Source: Collinsella sp.
GTDB lineage: Bacteria > Actinomycetota > Coriobacteriia > Coriobacteriales > Coriobacteriaceae
Direction: 5' to 3'
Assembly (NCBI GenBank): GCA_019414515.1
Contig: DXLX01000010.1
Location: 1-39,120, forward strand
DNA length: 39,120 nt
Shown: one piece after another, positions 24,432-30,816 of the stretch
Layout of the letters: each line of letters starts with the position of its first letter
How positions within the stretch are numbered: position 1 is the stretch's first letter
Program-made: the position numbers and the translations under genes
Notes under the pieces: generated by a model
What the model saw: only the letters and a program-made list of their open reading frames with translations
What the model was told of the DNA's origin: nothing
The model's database searches: none

Positions 24432-25781
24432 ATGGGTGACGCCGCGCGCCTGCTGGGCGTTACGAAGGCCCGTATATCGCAACTGGCTGCATCGGGAACG
24501 CTCGCGTGCGATATCGTCGGTGGGCGGAAAATGGTTCAGTACGATTCCGCGATTGGTTATCAAAAGGTCCGTAAGCGTGGGCGCCGTCCCGCAGCTGACG
24601 TAGGGCGCAAGTTCACGTTGATGTCAGCCGACCACGAGGTCGCGCATGTCTCGTTTGATCCACCGCGCGAGTTTTCCTTTGAAATTGCCGACATACTCGA
24701 TGCACGAAGGATGCCGTTTGGCACGTGCTCGAGTTCTTCTCCAACGGTGAATAAACGAGCACTCAACACGTGGTGGAGTCACCGGTCGGTGCCCGACGTC
24801 CGCCCCGGACTCATCTCGCGCTATCGCGAGCTGGGAATTGACAGCGGTATTGAAGTGCCCGTTCGTTGCCTGGGTTTTTCGCTTTCGGATTGCTATTGGC
24901 TAAGACCGGTCGACTGCGACGAGTTCAATTGGCAGCACCTCAATTACTTCGAAAACAATTTTGAACGGTCGGCACCCGAGCATCGTTCAGGCTGGCTTGA
25001 GGGCATCGGACTCAAAAATCCTGACAATACGTCCGAGGGCGAGCTCCCCAAATCCTGGATGATCCGCAATGGCGTTCGCATCCTGGTTAAAGGATGCGGA
25101 ATGGACGATCAGCGACCGTTTAACGAGGCGGTTGCAACAGCTCTACATCGGCGTCTGCTATCCAAAGGTGAGTTTGTTCCCTATACGGTCGAGCGCATGT
25201 TCGACGGGCCCGTATGCCTATGCGATGACTTTCTTAATGGCCGTGAGGAATACGTGCCGGCCGCTTATATCAGGGACGCACTCGGTGGCCAGCGAGGAAA
25301 CTCAACATACGATCGATACTGTCGCTTTCTTGGCAGACACGGGGCTGACGAAGCCACGGTAAGAAAATCCATGTCGCAGATGATTGTCTGCGATGCCCTC
25401 CTGGCCAACAGCGACCGCCATTGGCGAAACTTCGGCATCATCCGCAATGTCGACACGCTGGAAATGCGGCCTGCACCGCTGTTCGATAGTGGCAATTGCC
25501 TGTGGTACAACGTGCCAACCGCCGTGCTCGTTGCCGGGGAGTTTGGATTTGCCGCCAAACCGTTTGGTCCGGACCCTTCCACTCAGCTAGCATTTGCTGA
25601 CTCGCTCGATTGGTTCGATGCGTCGCATCTCGATGGGTTCGTCGACGAGGCAGTCGAAATCCTCTCACAAAGCGCATGGGCAACAGCAGGCAATCGCCTC
25701 AAGGCCATCCGCCGCGGTCTCGAGCGCCGCACGATAGAGGTAAGCGCCGCCGTTGAGGTGCTACGGCACGTGCAGAGATAA
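24432..25781 (+). CDS. HTH-HipA-like kinase fusion protein
   Basis: A 449-residue protein joining a DNA-binding domain to a HipA-like Ser/Thr kinase. Residues 1-45 form a MerR/excisionase-like helix-turn-helix (MGDAARLLGVTKARISQLAA) followed by a basic AT-hook-like RKRGRRP (48-54). The kinase part shows a candidate ATP lysine K220 (ILVKG), E232 (NEAVA), the catalytic loop with D328 and N333 (ANSDRHWRNFG) and the metal-binding D352 (LFDSGN). The D-x4-N spacing and the 24-residue step to the last Asp match E. coli HipA (D309, N314, D332). There is no separate hipB, so repressor and kinase may be one chain. The true start is probably the ATG at 24406, out of frame by one TA unit. GC is a little lower than in neighbours. 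Targets are unknown; toxin, persistence or defence roles are guesses. Confidence 0.8.
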   Translation: MGDAARLLGVTKARISQLAASGTLACDIVGGRKMVQYDSAIGYQKVRKRGRRPAADVGRKFTLMSADHEVAHVSFDPPREFSFEIADILDARRMPFGTCSSSSPTVNKRALNTWWSHRSVPDVRPGLISRYRELGIDSGIEVPVRCLGFSLSDCYWLRPVDCDEFNWQHLNYFENNFERSAPEHRSGWLEGIGLKNPDNTSEGELPKSWMIRNGVRILVKGCGMDDQRPFNEAVATALHRRLLSKGEFVPYTVERMFDGPVCLCDDFLNGREEYVPAAYIRDALGGQRGNSTYDRYCRFLGRHGADEATVRKSMSQMIVCDALLANSDRHWRNFGIIRNVDTLEMRPAPLFDSGNCLWYNVPTAVLVAGEFGFAAKPFGPDPSTQLAFADSLDWFDASHLDGFVDEAVEILSQSAWATAGNRLKAIRRGLERRTIEVSAAVEVLRHVQR

Positions 25782-25864
25782 CAGCACTGCCCCCTAAGTT
25801 GCGGTGAAATAGGAACTGTTTGGCGGTTTTAAACGCTTAAACAGTCCCTATTTCACCGCAACTT
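25779..25864. repeat. TTGCGGTGAAAT palindrome, copy 3, with TAACAGCACT leader
   Basis: TAACAGCACT (25779-25788), 7 bp, then 26-bp arms (25796-25821 and 25839-25864) with one mismatch. Same order and spacing as the copy at 24251-24336, in direct orientation. It overlaps the stop codon of the HTH-HipA gene. Confidence 0.92.
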
Positions 25865-25871
25865 ACAGTGG

Positions 25872-25909
25872 GCGGCCTCGGTCGGTACTGCTGCGCCAAC
25901 CGAGGCCGC
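25872..25909 (-). terminator. Hairpin after the M42 peptidase gene
   Basis: GCGGCCTCGG (25872-25881) pairs with CCGAGGCCGC (25900-25909), with GGT/ACC pairing inside. It lies 8 bp past the stop at 25917. There is no T run on the minus strand. Confidence 0.5.
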
Positions 25910-25916
25910 TGCTCCC

Positions 25917-26945
25917 CTAGCGCTGAACGTAGGCGCGAACCAGTTCAAAGGTGTTGCGCACGCCGTCCATGTGGCTGCGCTCGTAGTTGTGGCTCGCGTA
26001 CACACCGGGGCCGATCAGGCCGTGACGGATGTCGTAACCGGCAGAGAGCGTGGCCTCGACGTCGGAGCCGTAGTGCGGGTACACATCGATGGCGTAATCG
26101 AGCTCCAGCTCGCGCGCGATGTTGGACAGCGTGGTCACCAGATCGTAATTGTAGGGGCCACCCGAATCCTTGGCGCAAATCGAAACCATGCGCTCGGTGC
26201 AGCCCAGGTCGTCGCCCACGCAGCCCATGTCCACGCTGATCATCTCGCGCGTGTCGGCCGGCACAAAGGCGCCGCCGTGGCCGACCTCCTCGTACACCGT
26301 AAAGAGCAGCGAAACCTTGCGCGAAAGGGTCAACTCGCCGTCGGCGACAGCGCGGGCCAAACCCAGCAGAATCGACGCGGACAGCTTGTCGTCAAGGAAG
26401 CGACTCTTGATGTAGCCGCTCTCCGTCACCGTGGTGCGCGGATCCATAGCGATGATGTCGCCCGTCTGAATGCCCAGCTCAAGCACGTCATCCTTGCTGT
26501 CAACGTTCTCGTCGAGCAGGATTTCCATGTTCTTCTCGATGGTCTTGACCGGCTCATCGGCCACATGCGCCGAAGGCTCAGTATTGAGGACCACGCCCGT
26601 GTAGACATTACCGTCACGCGTGTAGACGGTGCAGTTCTCGCCATCGGCCGTAGACCACTGGTGCCCACCAAGCGTCGTGGGACGCAGGCGGCCATTGTCC
26701 TTAATGGAACGCACCATGGCGCCCAGGGTATCGACATGGCTCGCCAGTACGAGCGGCTCACCCTCACCACCAAGCTCAACGAGCACGTTGCCTTTATTGG
26801 AGCGCTCGGGCCCAAAGCCCATATCGCGCAACGTTTCCATTAGATAATCAGTCGCCGCACGGGTATAGCCCGTAGGCGAAGCAATCGAGGTAAGCGCCTT
26901 CAACTGGTCAGTAATATAGGAGAGCGTAGAATCCATCTTGGACAC
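25917..26945 (-). CDS. M42-family metallopeptidase (aminopeptidase/endoglucanase-like)
   Basis: A 342-residue cytoplasmic peptidase of family M42, whose members form large tetrahedral aminopeptidase complexes with two metals. Expected metal and catalytic residues are seen: H70 and D72 (LASHVDTLGAMV), the bridging Asp in SRFLDDKLSA, catalytic Glu in VYEEVGHGG, Asp in SVDMGCVGDD, and the terminal His in SHNYERSHMDG. I choose the GTG at 26945 because AGGGTG lies 6 bp upstream; ATG at 26936 would be too far from any ribosome site, and the longer frame to 27059 carries no family sequence. It stands alone, between a hairpin and the nested repeat beyond fucO. Substrate specificity is not predictable. 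Confidence 0.92.
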   Translation of the reverse strand: MSKMDSTLSYITDQLKALTSIASPTGYTRAATDYLMETLRDMGFGPERSNKGNVLVELGGEGEPLVLASHVDTLGAMVRSIKDNGRLRPTTLGGHQWSTADGENCTVYTRDGNVYTGVVLNTEPSAHVADEPVKTIEKNMEILLDENVDSKDDVLELGIQTGDIIAMDPRTTVTESGYIKSRFLDDKLSASILLGLARAVADGELTLSRKVSLLFTVYEEVGHGGAFVPADTREMISVDMGCVGDDLGCTERMVSICAKDSGGPYNYDLVTTLSNIARELELDYAIDVYPHYGSDVEATLSAGYDIRHGLIGPGVYASHNYERSHMDGVRNTFELVRAYVQR

Positions 26946-27064
26946 CAAAGTCACCCTTTCATATCGAATTAAACCCACAGCAACGATACCACCGCGAACC
27001 ATCTTTTTACCTAGCGAGATGACCCATCGAGCTCTTCCGAACAGCGCCCGCCACGACAACGAGC

Positions 27065-27192
27065 CGGCGGGCCCCGCCCGTTAGCCCCAGAATCTTTCCG
27101 CAGGACAGAAGGAGGCCCCGCCGCACGTAGTGCGCAGCGGGGCCTCCGACATGTCCGAGGACGATTCTGGGGCTAACGGGCGGGGCCCGCCG
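27065..27192. repeat. Nested inverted repeat, 30-bp perfect outer arms
   Basis: Outer arms 27065-27094 and 27163-27192 are exact complements (CGGCGGGCCCCGCCCGTTAG...). Inside are 11-bp arms (27111-27121 and 27137-27147) and at the centre CGCAC-GTA-GTGCG (27122-27134). The whole 128 bp can form a rod. It ends 8 bp from the fucO stop. Confidence 0.9.
27111..27147 (-). terminator. Probable fucO terminator (inner stem of the nested repeat)
   Basis: GGAGGCCCCGC / GCGGGGCCTCC with an inner CGCAC/GTGCG extension. On the minus strand it lies about 53 bp past the fucO stop. The stem is strong, with TTCTGTCC rather than a clean T run after it. Confidence 0.5.
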
Positions 27193-27199
27193 AACCAGG

Positions 27200-28366
27200 T
27201 TAAGCAGCCGGGCAGATCTTCTTGAAGAGCTCGATAACGTCGTCGAGCGTCGCCTCGCGCGGGTTACCCGGGAAGCAGGCGTCGGCCATGGCGTCCTTGG
27301 CCAGGACCTCGATCTCGTCAGCCTTCATGGCCTCGCAGACGTGCGGGATGTTCACGTCGGCGGAGAGCTGCTTAACGGCGGCGATGGCGGCATCGGCGGC
27401 CTCGTCGGTGCTCATGCCCGTGGTGTCAACGCCCATGGCGACGGCGACCTTGGCCAGGCGCTCGGCACAAACCGGCTTGTTGAACTCCATGGCGATCGGC
27501 AGCAGCATGGCGCAGGCGACACCGTGCGGGGTATCGTAGTGAGCGGACAGGGTGTGAGCCATGGCGTGGTCGATACCCAGGCCGACATTGGAGAAGCCCA
27601 TGCCGGCGACATACTGGCCAAGAGCCATGCCCTCGCGGCCGGAGCCGGGCTGACCGGACTTGGCCTCGGCAACGGAGTCGCGCAGGTTCTCGCTGATCAG
27701 CTTAATAGCCTCAAAGTGGAACATGTCGGAAAGCTCCCAAGCGCCCTTGGTGGTGTAGCCCTCGATGGCGTGGGTCAGAGCGTCCATGCCAGTAGAGGCG
27801 GTCAGGCCGGCGGGCATGGAAGCCATCATATCGGGGTCGACGACGGCGACCTCGGGGGCGTCGTTGGTGTCGACGCACACGAACTTGCGGACCTTCTCGG
27901 GGTCGGTGATGACGTAGTTGATGGTCACCTCAGCAGCGGTACCGGCGGTCGTCGGCACGGCGATGGTGAACACGGCGTGGTTCTTAGTGGGAGCAACGCC
28001 CTCGAGGCTGCGGACATCGGCGAACTCGGGGTTGTTGATGATGATGCCGATAGCCTTGGCGGTATCCATGGAGGAGCCGCCGCCGATGGTCACGATAGCG
28101 TCAGCCTCGGCGGCCTTGAAGGCCTCGACGCCGTCCTTGACGTTCTGGATGGTGGGGTTGGGCTTGATCTCGGAGTAGAGGCTCCAAGCGATGCCGGCGG
28201 CGTCGAGCTCGTCGGTCACCTTAGCGGTAACGCCAAACTTGACCAGATCGGGGTCGGAGCAGACGAAGATCTTCTTGTAGCCGCGACGCTGGAGCTCGCC
28301 GGGGATCTCCTTGATGGCACCGGAACCATGATAAGAGATGGTGTTGAGAACGAAACGATTAGCCAT
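27200..28366 (-). CDS. fucO: Iron-containing alcohol dehydrogenase, lactaldehyde reductase (FucO-like)
   Basis: A 388-residue group III alcohol dehydrogenase that reduces L-lactaldehyde to 1,2-propanediol with NADH in fucose or rhamnose fermentation. Much of it reads like E. coli FucO from memory (NNPEFADVRSLEG; IPTTAGTAAEVTINYVITD-like; GQYVAGMGFSNVGLG; GNPREATLDD). The NAD loop is GGGSSMDTAKAIG (95-107). Iron ligands are D195, H199 (MDALTHAIEGY), H267 and H281 (GIDHAMAHTLSAHYDTPHG). ATG at 28366 has GGGAGG 6 bp upstream. No other fucose or rhamnose gene is in the window, so a broader alcohol/aldehyde role is possible. Upstream lie a TTCAAA-17-TATAGC promoter and two AAAGCGTT elements that suggest catabolite or LacI-type control. 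Confidence 0.9.
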   Translation of the reverse strand: MANRFVLNTISYHGSGAIKEIPGELQRRGYKKIFVCSDPDLVKFGVTAKVTDELDAAGIAWSLYSEIKPNPTIQNVKDGVEAFKAAEADAIVTIGGGSSMDTAKAIGIIINNPEFADVRSLEGVAPTKNHAVFTIAVPTTAGTAAEVTINYVITDPEKVRKFVCVDTNDAPEVAVVDPDMMASMPAGLTASTGMDALTHAIEGYTTKGAWELSDMFHFEAIKLISENLRDSVAEAKSGQPGSGREGMALGQYVAGMGFSNVGLGIDHAMAHTLSAHYDTPHGVACAMLLPIAMEFNKPVCAERLAKVAVAMGVDTTGMSTDEAADAAIAAVKQLSADVNIPHVCEAMKADEIEVLAKDAMADACFPGNPREATLDDVIELFKKICPAA

Positions 28367-28385
28367 TGATAGCCTCCCATCGTGT

Positions 28386-28437
28386 GCGGGGCATCCATTA
28401 CGCCCCGCGCTATAAGTCCCATCCTAACGCTTTTGAA
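28386..28437 (-). promoter_or_regulatory. fucO promoter and leader hairpin
   Basis: On the minus strand TTCAAA (28432-28437), 17 bp, TATAGC (28409-28414). Just after the predicted start is the hairpin GCGGGGC / GCCCCGC (28386-28392 and 28402-28408), which would form in the 5' end of the transcript about 20 nt before the ATG. Confidence 0.45.
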
Positions 28438-28466
28438 ACAAAAAACGCGTGAAAACATCAAAAGTG

Positions 28467-28480
28467 TTAAAGCGTTTCAA
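28467..28480. promoter_or_regulatory. cre-like / LacI-family operator upstream of fucO
   Basis: TTAAAGCGTTTCAA matches the catabolite-response consensus TGWAARCGYTWNCW at 12 of 14 positions. A second AAAGCGTT in the opposite orientation lies about 40 bp closer to the gene, touching the -35 box. The binding protein is unknown. Confidence 0.4.
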
Positions 28481-28597
28481 CAGAATAACGGAGCCCTAGT
28501 TCTTCCCTCCCGACAGCAGCGAAGGCTAGATTATAGGAGCAATCGCCCAAAGAATGCGACCGACTCAGTCTATAAATTGTTTCTGTTTTAGCAATAT

Positions 28598-28789
28598 ATG
28601 TTTGACAATACGTTTATAAAAAGATACTTTGTAGTGAATAACATGCATGCAGCAAATAACGTCATTCATTTTGTTAGAAATTGCCCATGCGGTTATTGCA
28701 GCTGCATCTACTGCAACGTACAGCGTAATTCTCCGCACGAAGCAGAAGACGGTTCCAATTCGATCGAGGCGATGACGCATGGTGGCTAG
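28598..28789 (+). CDS. Doubtful small Cys-rich open frame
   Basis: 63 codons starting MFDNTFIKRYFVVNN, with a cluster CPCGYCSCIYC at about 29-39 and an end overlapping the next gene by 11 bp. No clear ribosome site precedes it, and I recognise no family. The cysteine cluster is the only reason to list it. It may be the leader region of the LURP-one-like gene: a TTGACA -35 box (28602-28607) lies inside its first codons, which argues against translation. Confidence 0.15.
   Translation: MFDNTFIKRYFVVNNMHAANNVIHFVRNCPCGYCSCIYCNVQRNSPHEAEDGSNSIEAMTHGG
28602..28630 (+). promoter_or_regulatory. Possible promoter of the LURP-one-like gene
   Basis: Consensus TTGACA (28602-28607), 17-bp spacer, TACTTT (28625-28630, a weak -10). 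It would give a leader of about 140 nt. The surrounding DNA is AT-rich. Confidence 0.35.
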
Positions 28790-29318
28790 TGGTCCTAAAT
28801 CGAGCAAGACGGCTACAAACGAATATCGAATCTCAATTGAAGGTAACCCTTATCCGCATACCCTGGCTCTCATCAACCCAGCGGGAGACAGCCTCAACAT
28901 CAAAAAACATGGGTTCACGGGTCCACTAGGACAGCTATTGAGTCTTAAATATACCGTTTATGACGATGCAAATGAAAAACTCTTCACTGTCGTCGACGGT
29001 GGTTTTAGCAACATGCCCAGGGTTGCGCTCATCATCGAACACGAGGAAGTTGCGGTGTTTGATTATGGCCTAAACAGACTTGAGATGAAGTGCATAACGA
29101 ACATACCGAATTACACAATAAAAGGTAACTTCCTATTTGGAGATTACGATATATTCAGCCAACGGGAAGTGAAACTATCTTCAGTTATCGTCCTTCAATG
29201 TGATAAACAATCGTGCTTTAGCATACAGGTTTTGGATAAAGCCGAATTAGCCGCCGCAATTGGAATACCTACAGCCATTGCCCTTCTTAGGGCTCGGATT
29301 GAAGAGCATCTCGAATAA
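28779..29318 (+). CDS. LURP-one-related / tubby C-terminal-like domain protein
   Basis: A 179-residue protein with the beta-rich pattern of the LURP-one-related family (relatives of YxjI and of the tubby/scramblase fold): LLSLKYTVYDDANEKLFTVVDGG, then the I-x-H-E-x-x-x-V-A-V-F-D repeat and YTIKGNFLFGDYDIFSQ. It ends in a hydrophobic helix (ELAAAIGIPTAIALLRARIEEHL) where family members have D-x-x-L-A-L-A-I-D-like segments. Function is unknown; a membrane- or lipid-associated role is only suggested by the fold. ATG at 28779 follows GAGGCG at 9 bp. Codon use and GC are clearly lower than in flanking genes, so it was probably acquired horizontally. The family assignment is by pattern only. Confidence 0.6.
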   Translation: MVASGPKSSKTATNEYRISIEGNPYPHTLALINPAGDSLNIKKHGFTGPLGQLLSLKYTVYDDANEKLFTVVDGGFSNMPRVALIIEHEEVAVFDYGLNRLEMKCITNIPNYTIKGNFLFGDYDIFSQREVKLSSVIVLQCDKQSCFSIQVLDKAELAAAIGIPTAIALLRARIEEHLE

Positions 29319-29345
29319 ATCGCAAAAAGCAGTTCGTAACAACAT

Positions 29346-29612
29346 TCAGGAGCTAGATAGTTTTTTTCCTGGCTCCTGGAACTGTATTACATAGTCTGCA
29401 AATTGTTCAAAACCATGTCCATGATCCGCAATAATGGCGGCATGCTTTTTCATCTCCTGCGTAAACGCTACTTTCAAAAAGGATATCGAAACACTATCTA
29501 AATTGTTGCAAGACTCATCCAGACTAATAATAGAATAGCTGCTCAGAAAGGCTCTACAAAGCAATAAAGAGGACAGTTCTCCGCCTTGATTATCAACTTG
29601 ATTACTGTCGTC
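29346..29612 (-). pseudogene. Remnant of an ABC transporter ATPase (C-terminal part)
   Basis: The minus-strand frame reads DNQGGELSSLLLCRAFLSSY, then SIISLDESCNNLDS and AIIADHGHGFEQFADYVIQF. These correspond to the ABC signature (LSGGE), Walker B plus D-loop (LLDEPTxxLD) and H-loop (SHD) of an ABC ATPase. The frame is closed by a stop at 29613-29615, so the Walker A half is missing. No good start codon exists in frame. Just upstream, ATG at 29638 with AAGGGG reads MSELFIQNKTTVIK in another frame, which could be the original N-terminus, fused by deletion or frameshift. It lies in the AT-rich island with the LURP-one-like gene. It resembles peptide or bacteriocin exporter ATPases in style, but that is a guess. 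Confidence 0.65.
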
Positions 29613-29764
29613 TTATTTTGAATAAAAAGCTCTGACATATGTCCATCCCCTTAACTAATAATCATAGCTGGAAAGATGACATTTTTATTCTATAGCCTCA
29701 AGCAACACGCTTTGCTGACGTCAAATCTTGTCATTACAAACATGCACCTTAGCGCTTAAGACTC

Positions 29765-29795
29765 CAAAAAAGGGGCGGCCGAGATGGCCGTCCCC
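29765..29795 (-). terminator. Intrinsic terminator of the YoaK-type gene
   Basis: On the minus strand GGGGACGGCC, loop ATCTC, GGCCGCCCC, then TTTTTT. It lies 54 bp past the stop at 29850. Confidence 0.8.
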
Positions 29796-29849
29796 TCCCC
29801 AATATTAATCAGTGCGACAAAGGGGCCAGCCCCTTGCCGCATCCTGCCG

Positions 29850-30566
29850 TTATTTTTGGCAGGCGTCTTTCCAATCTTCGCAGGCACGCTTCCAGCGTAA
29901 GCGCAAGTCGCGCTCGCGGTCGATGAACATGATGGCAAACGCGACAAACAGCAGCAAGCTCGCCACGACGATGGCGTGCAGGCCCATGCGCTCAATACAC
30001 CAGTTGCCCAACACGGCGCCAAACACAAAGGTAAAGATCACGCCAAAGTACAGCAAGCCGTTTTCCAAAAAGCCGCGCCTGTGGGTGATGATGTAATCGT
30101 CCACGTTTTGCAGCGCATTGCGCAAGTTGCCGATGCACATGGTCGTAGCGATGCCGTGACCGTGGATCTTGCGGAAGCTCTCGACCTGCATACCGCAGGC
30201 AAACGAGGTGAGGCAGTTGGCGAGCAGGTTGTAACCGCCACCGGGGATAAAGCTCACGCCCAGCAAGATGACGGCTTCAAAGAACACTGTCACTTGGCGC
30301 CAGTGAATCACGCTGCCAAACCGCTCGTGAACCAGGTCGGCAAGCATAATGCCCACGGCAAACGACACCACAGGGAAGAAGTAGCGCCCCGCAAGTGCCC
30401 AATTGCCCTCCGAGATGCTCACGCCCACGAGCAGGATGTTGCCTGTCTGCGCGTTGGCGAAAACATGGTCGCGCCCAATGTACGAATACACGTCCATAAA
30501 GCCACCGGCGAGCGCCAAGATGATGCCCAGCTCAATAGACTCCGATATCTGTTTGGCACGCTGCAT
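29850..30566 (-). CDS. YoaK/DUF1275-family membrane protein
   Basis: A 238-residue integral membrane protein of the YoaK (DUF1275) family, with about six hydrophobic segments. Family signatures are seen: LALAGGFMDVYSYI, FANAQTGNILLVGVSI, CLTSFACGMQVESFRK and MCIGNLRNAL. The C-terminus is a basic, cytoplasmic-looking tail. Function is unknown; relatives sit in the inner membrane of many bacteria. Start: ATG at 30566 with AAGGAGG about 10 bp upstream; the frame runs on to 30797 but the added residues are not membrane-like and cross the divergent promoter region. It is divergent from ygiQ, with a palindrome between them, and has its own terminator. Confidence 0.88.
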   Translation of the reverse strand: MQRAKQISESIELGIILALAGGFMDVYSYIGRDHVFANAQTGNILLVGVSISEGNWALAGRYFFPVVSFAVGIMLADLVHERFGSVIHWRQVTVFFEAVILLGVSFIPGGGYNLLANCLTSFACGMQVESFRKIHGHGIATTMCIGNLRNALQNVDDYIITHRRGFLENGLLYFGVIFTFVFGAVLGNWCIERMGLHAIVVASLLLFVAFAIMFIDRERDLRLRWKRACEDWKDACQK

Positions 30567-30744
30567 CGTCGTGTATCCTCCTTGTTGACGACTCTCTCGT
30601 GCGTTGGCGGAAACATAACCGCCGTTCATACTGTAACCCATTGACAACATGGCGTGCGCGCGAGACGGGTTCTCCAGCGCGCAGATACACAGTCTGGAAA
30701 CAAACAGCGGGCGCGGCGCCGACACCCGACGCCTCATGTACTCC

Positions 30745-30785
30745 ACCAGTCTTTTTAGCCCCGTCCCAAAAAGACTGGTTACAAT
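30745..30785. repeat. CCAGTCTTTTT palindrome abutting a -10-like box
   Basis: ACCAGTCTTTTT (30745-30756), core AGCCCCGTCCC, AAAAAGACTGGT (30768-30779): perfect arms. TACAAT (30780-30785), a plausible -10 box for ygiQ, follows directly. The right half resembles CCGTCCCAGAAAGACTGG near 9133-9150. Confidence 0.85.
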
Positions 30786-30816
30786 TACGTGCAGCATACA
30801 AACACCGGGAGGGATC

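Larger units (their letters stand above)
29319..29849. other. AT-rich gap, 531 bp
   Basis: Apart from the ABC-ATPase remnant and a terminator hairpin near its right end, I see no gene. A CAGGAGC/GCTCCTG pair (29347-29378) enclosing a T7 run could end the LURP-one-like transcript. Confidence 0.5.

Noticed and set aside
24390..25781. Two-gene hipBA operon
   Set aside because: No separate XRE-type hipB is present; the HTH is on the same chain as the kinase.
24268..25864. CRISPR array from the repeated TTGCGGTGAAAT sequence
   Set aside because: Only two copies lie nearby, 1.5 kb apart with a gene between them; each is a self-contained palindrome and no cas gene is present.
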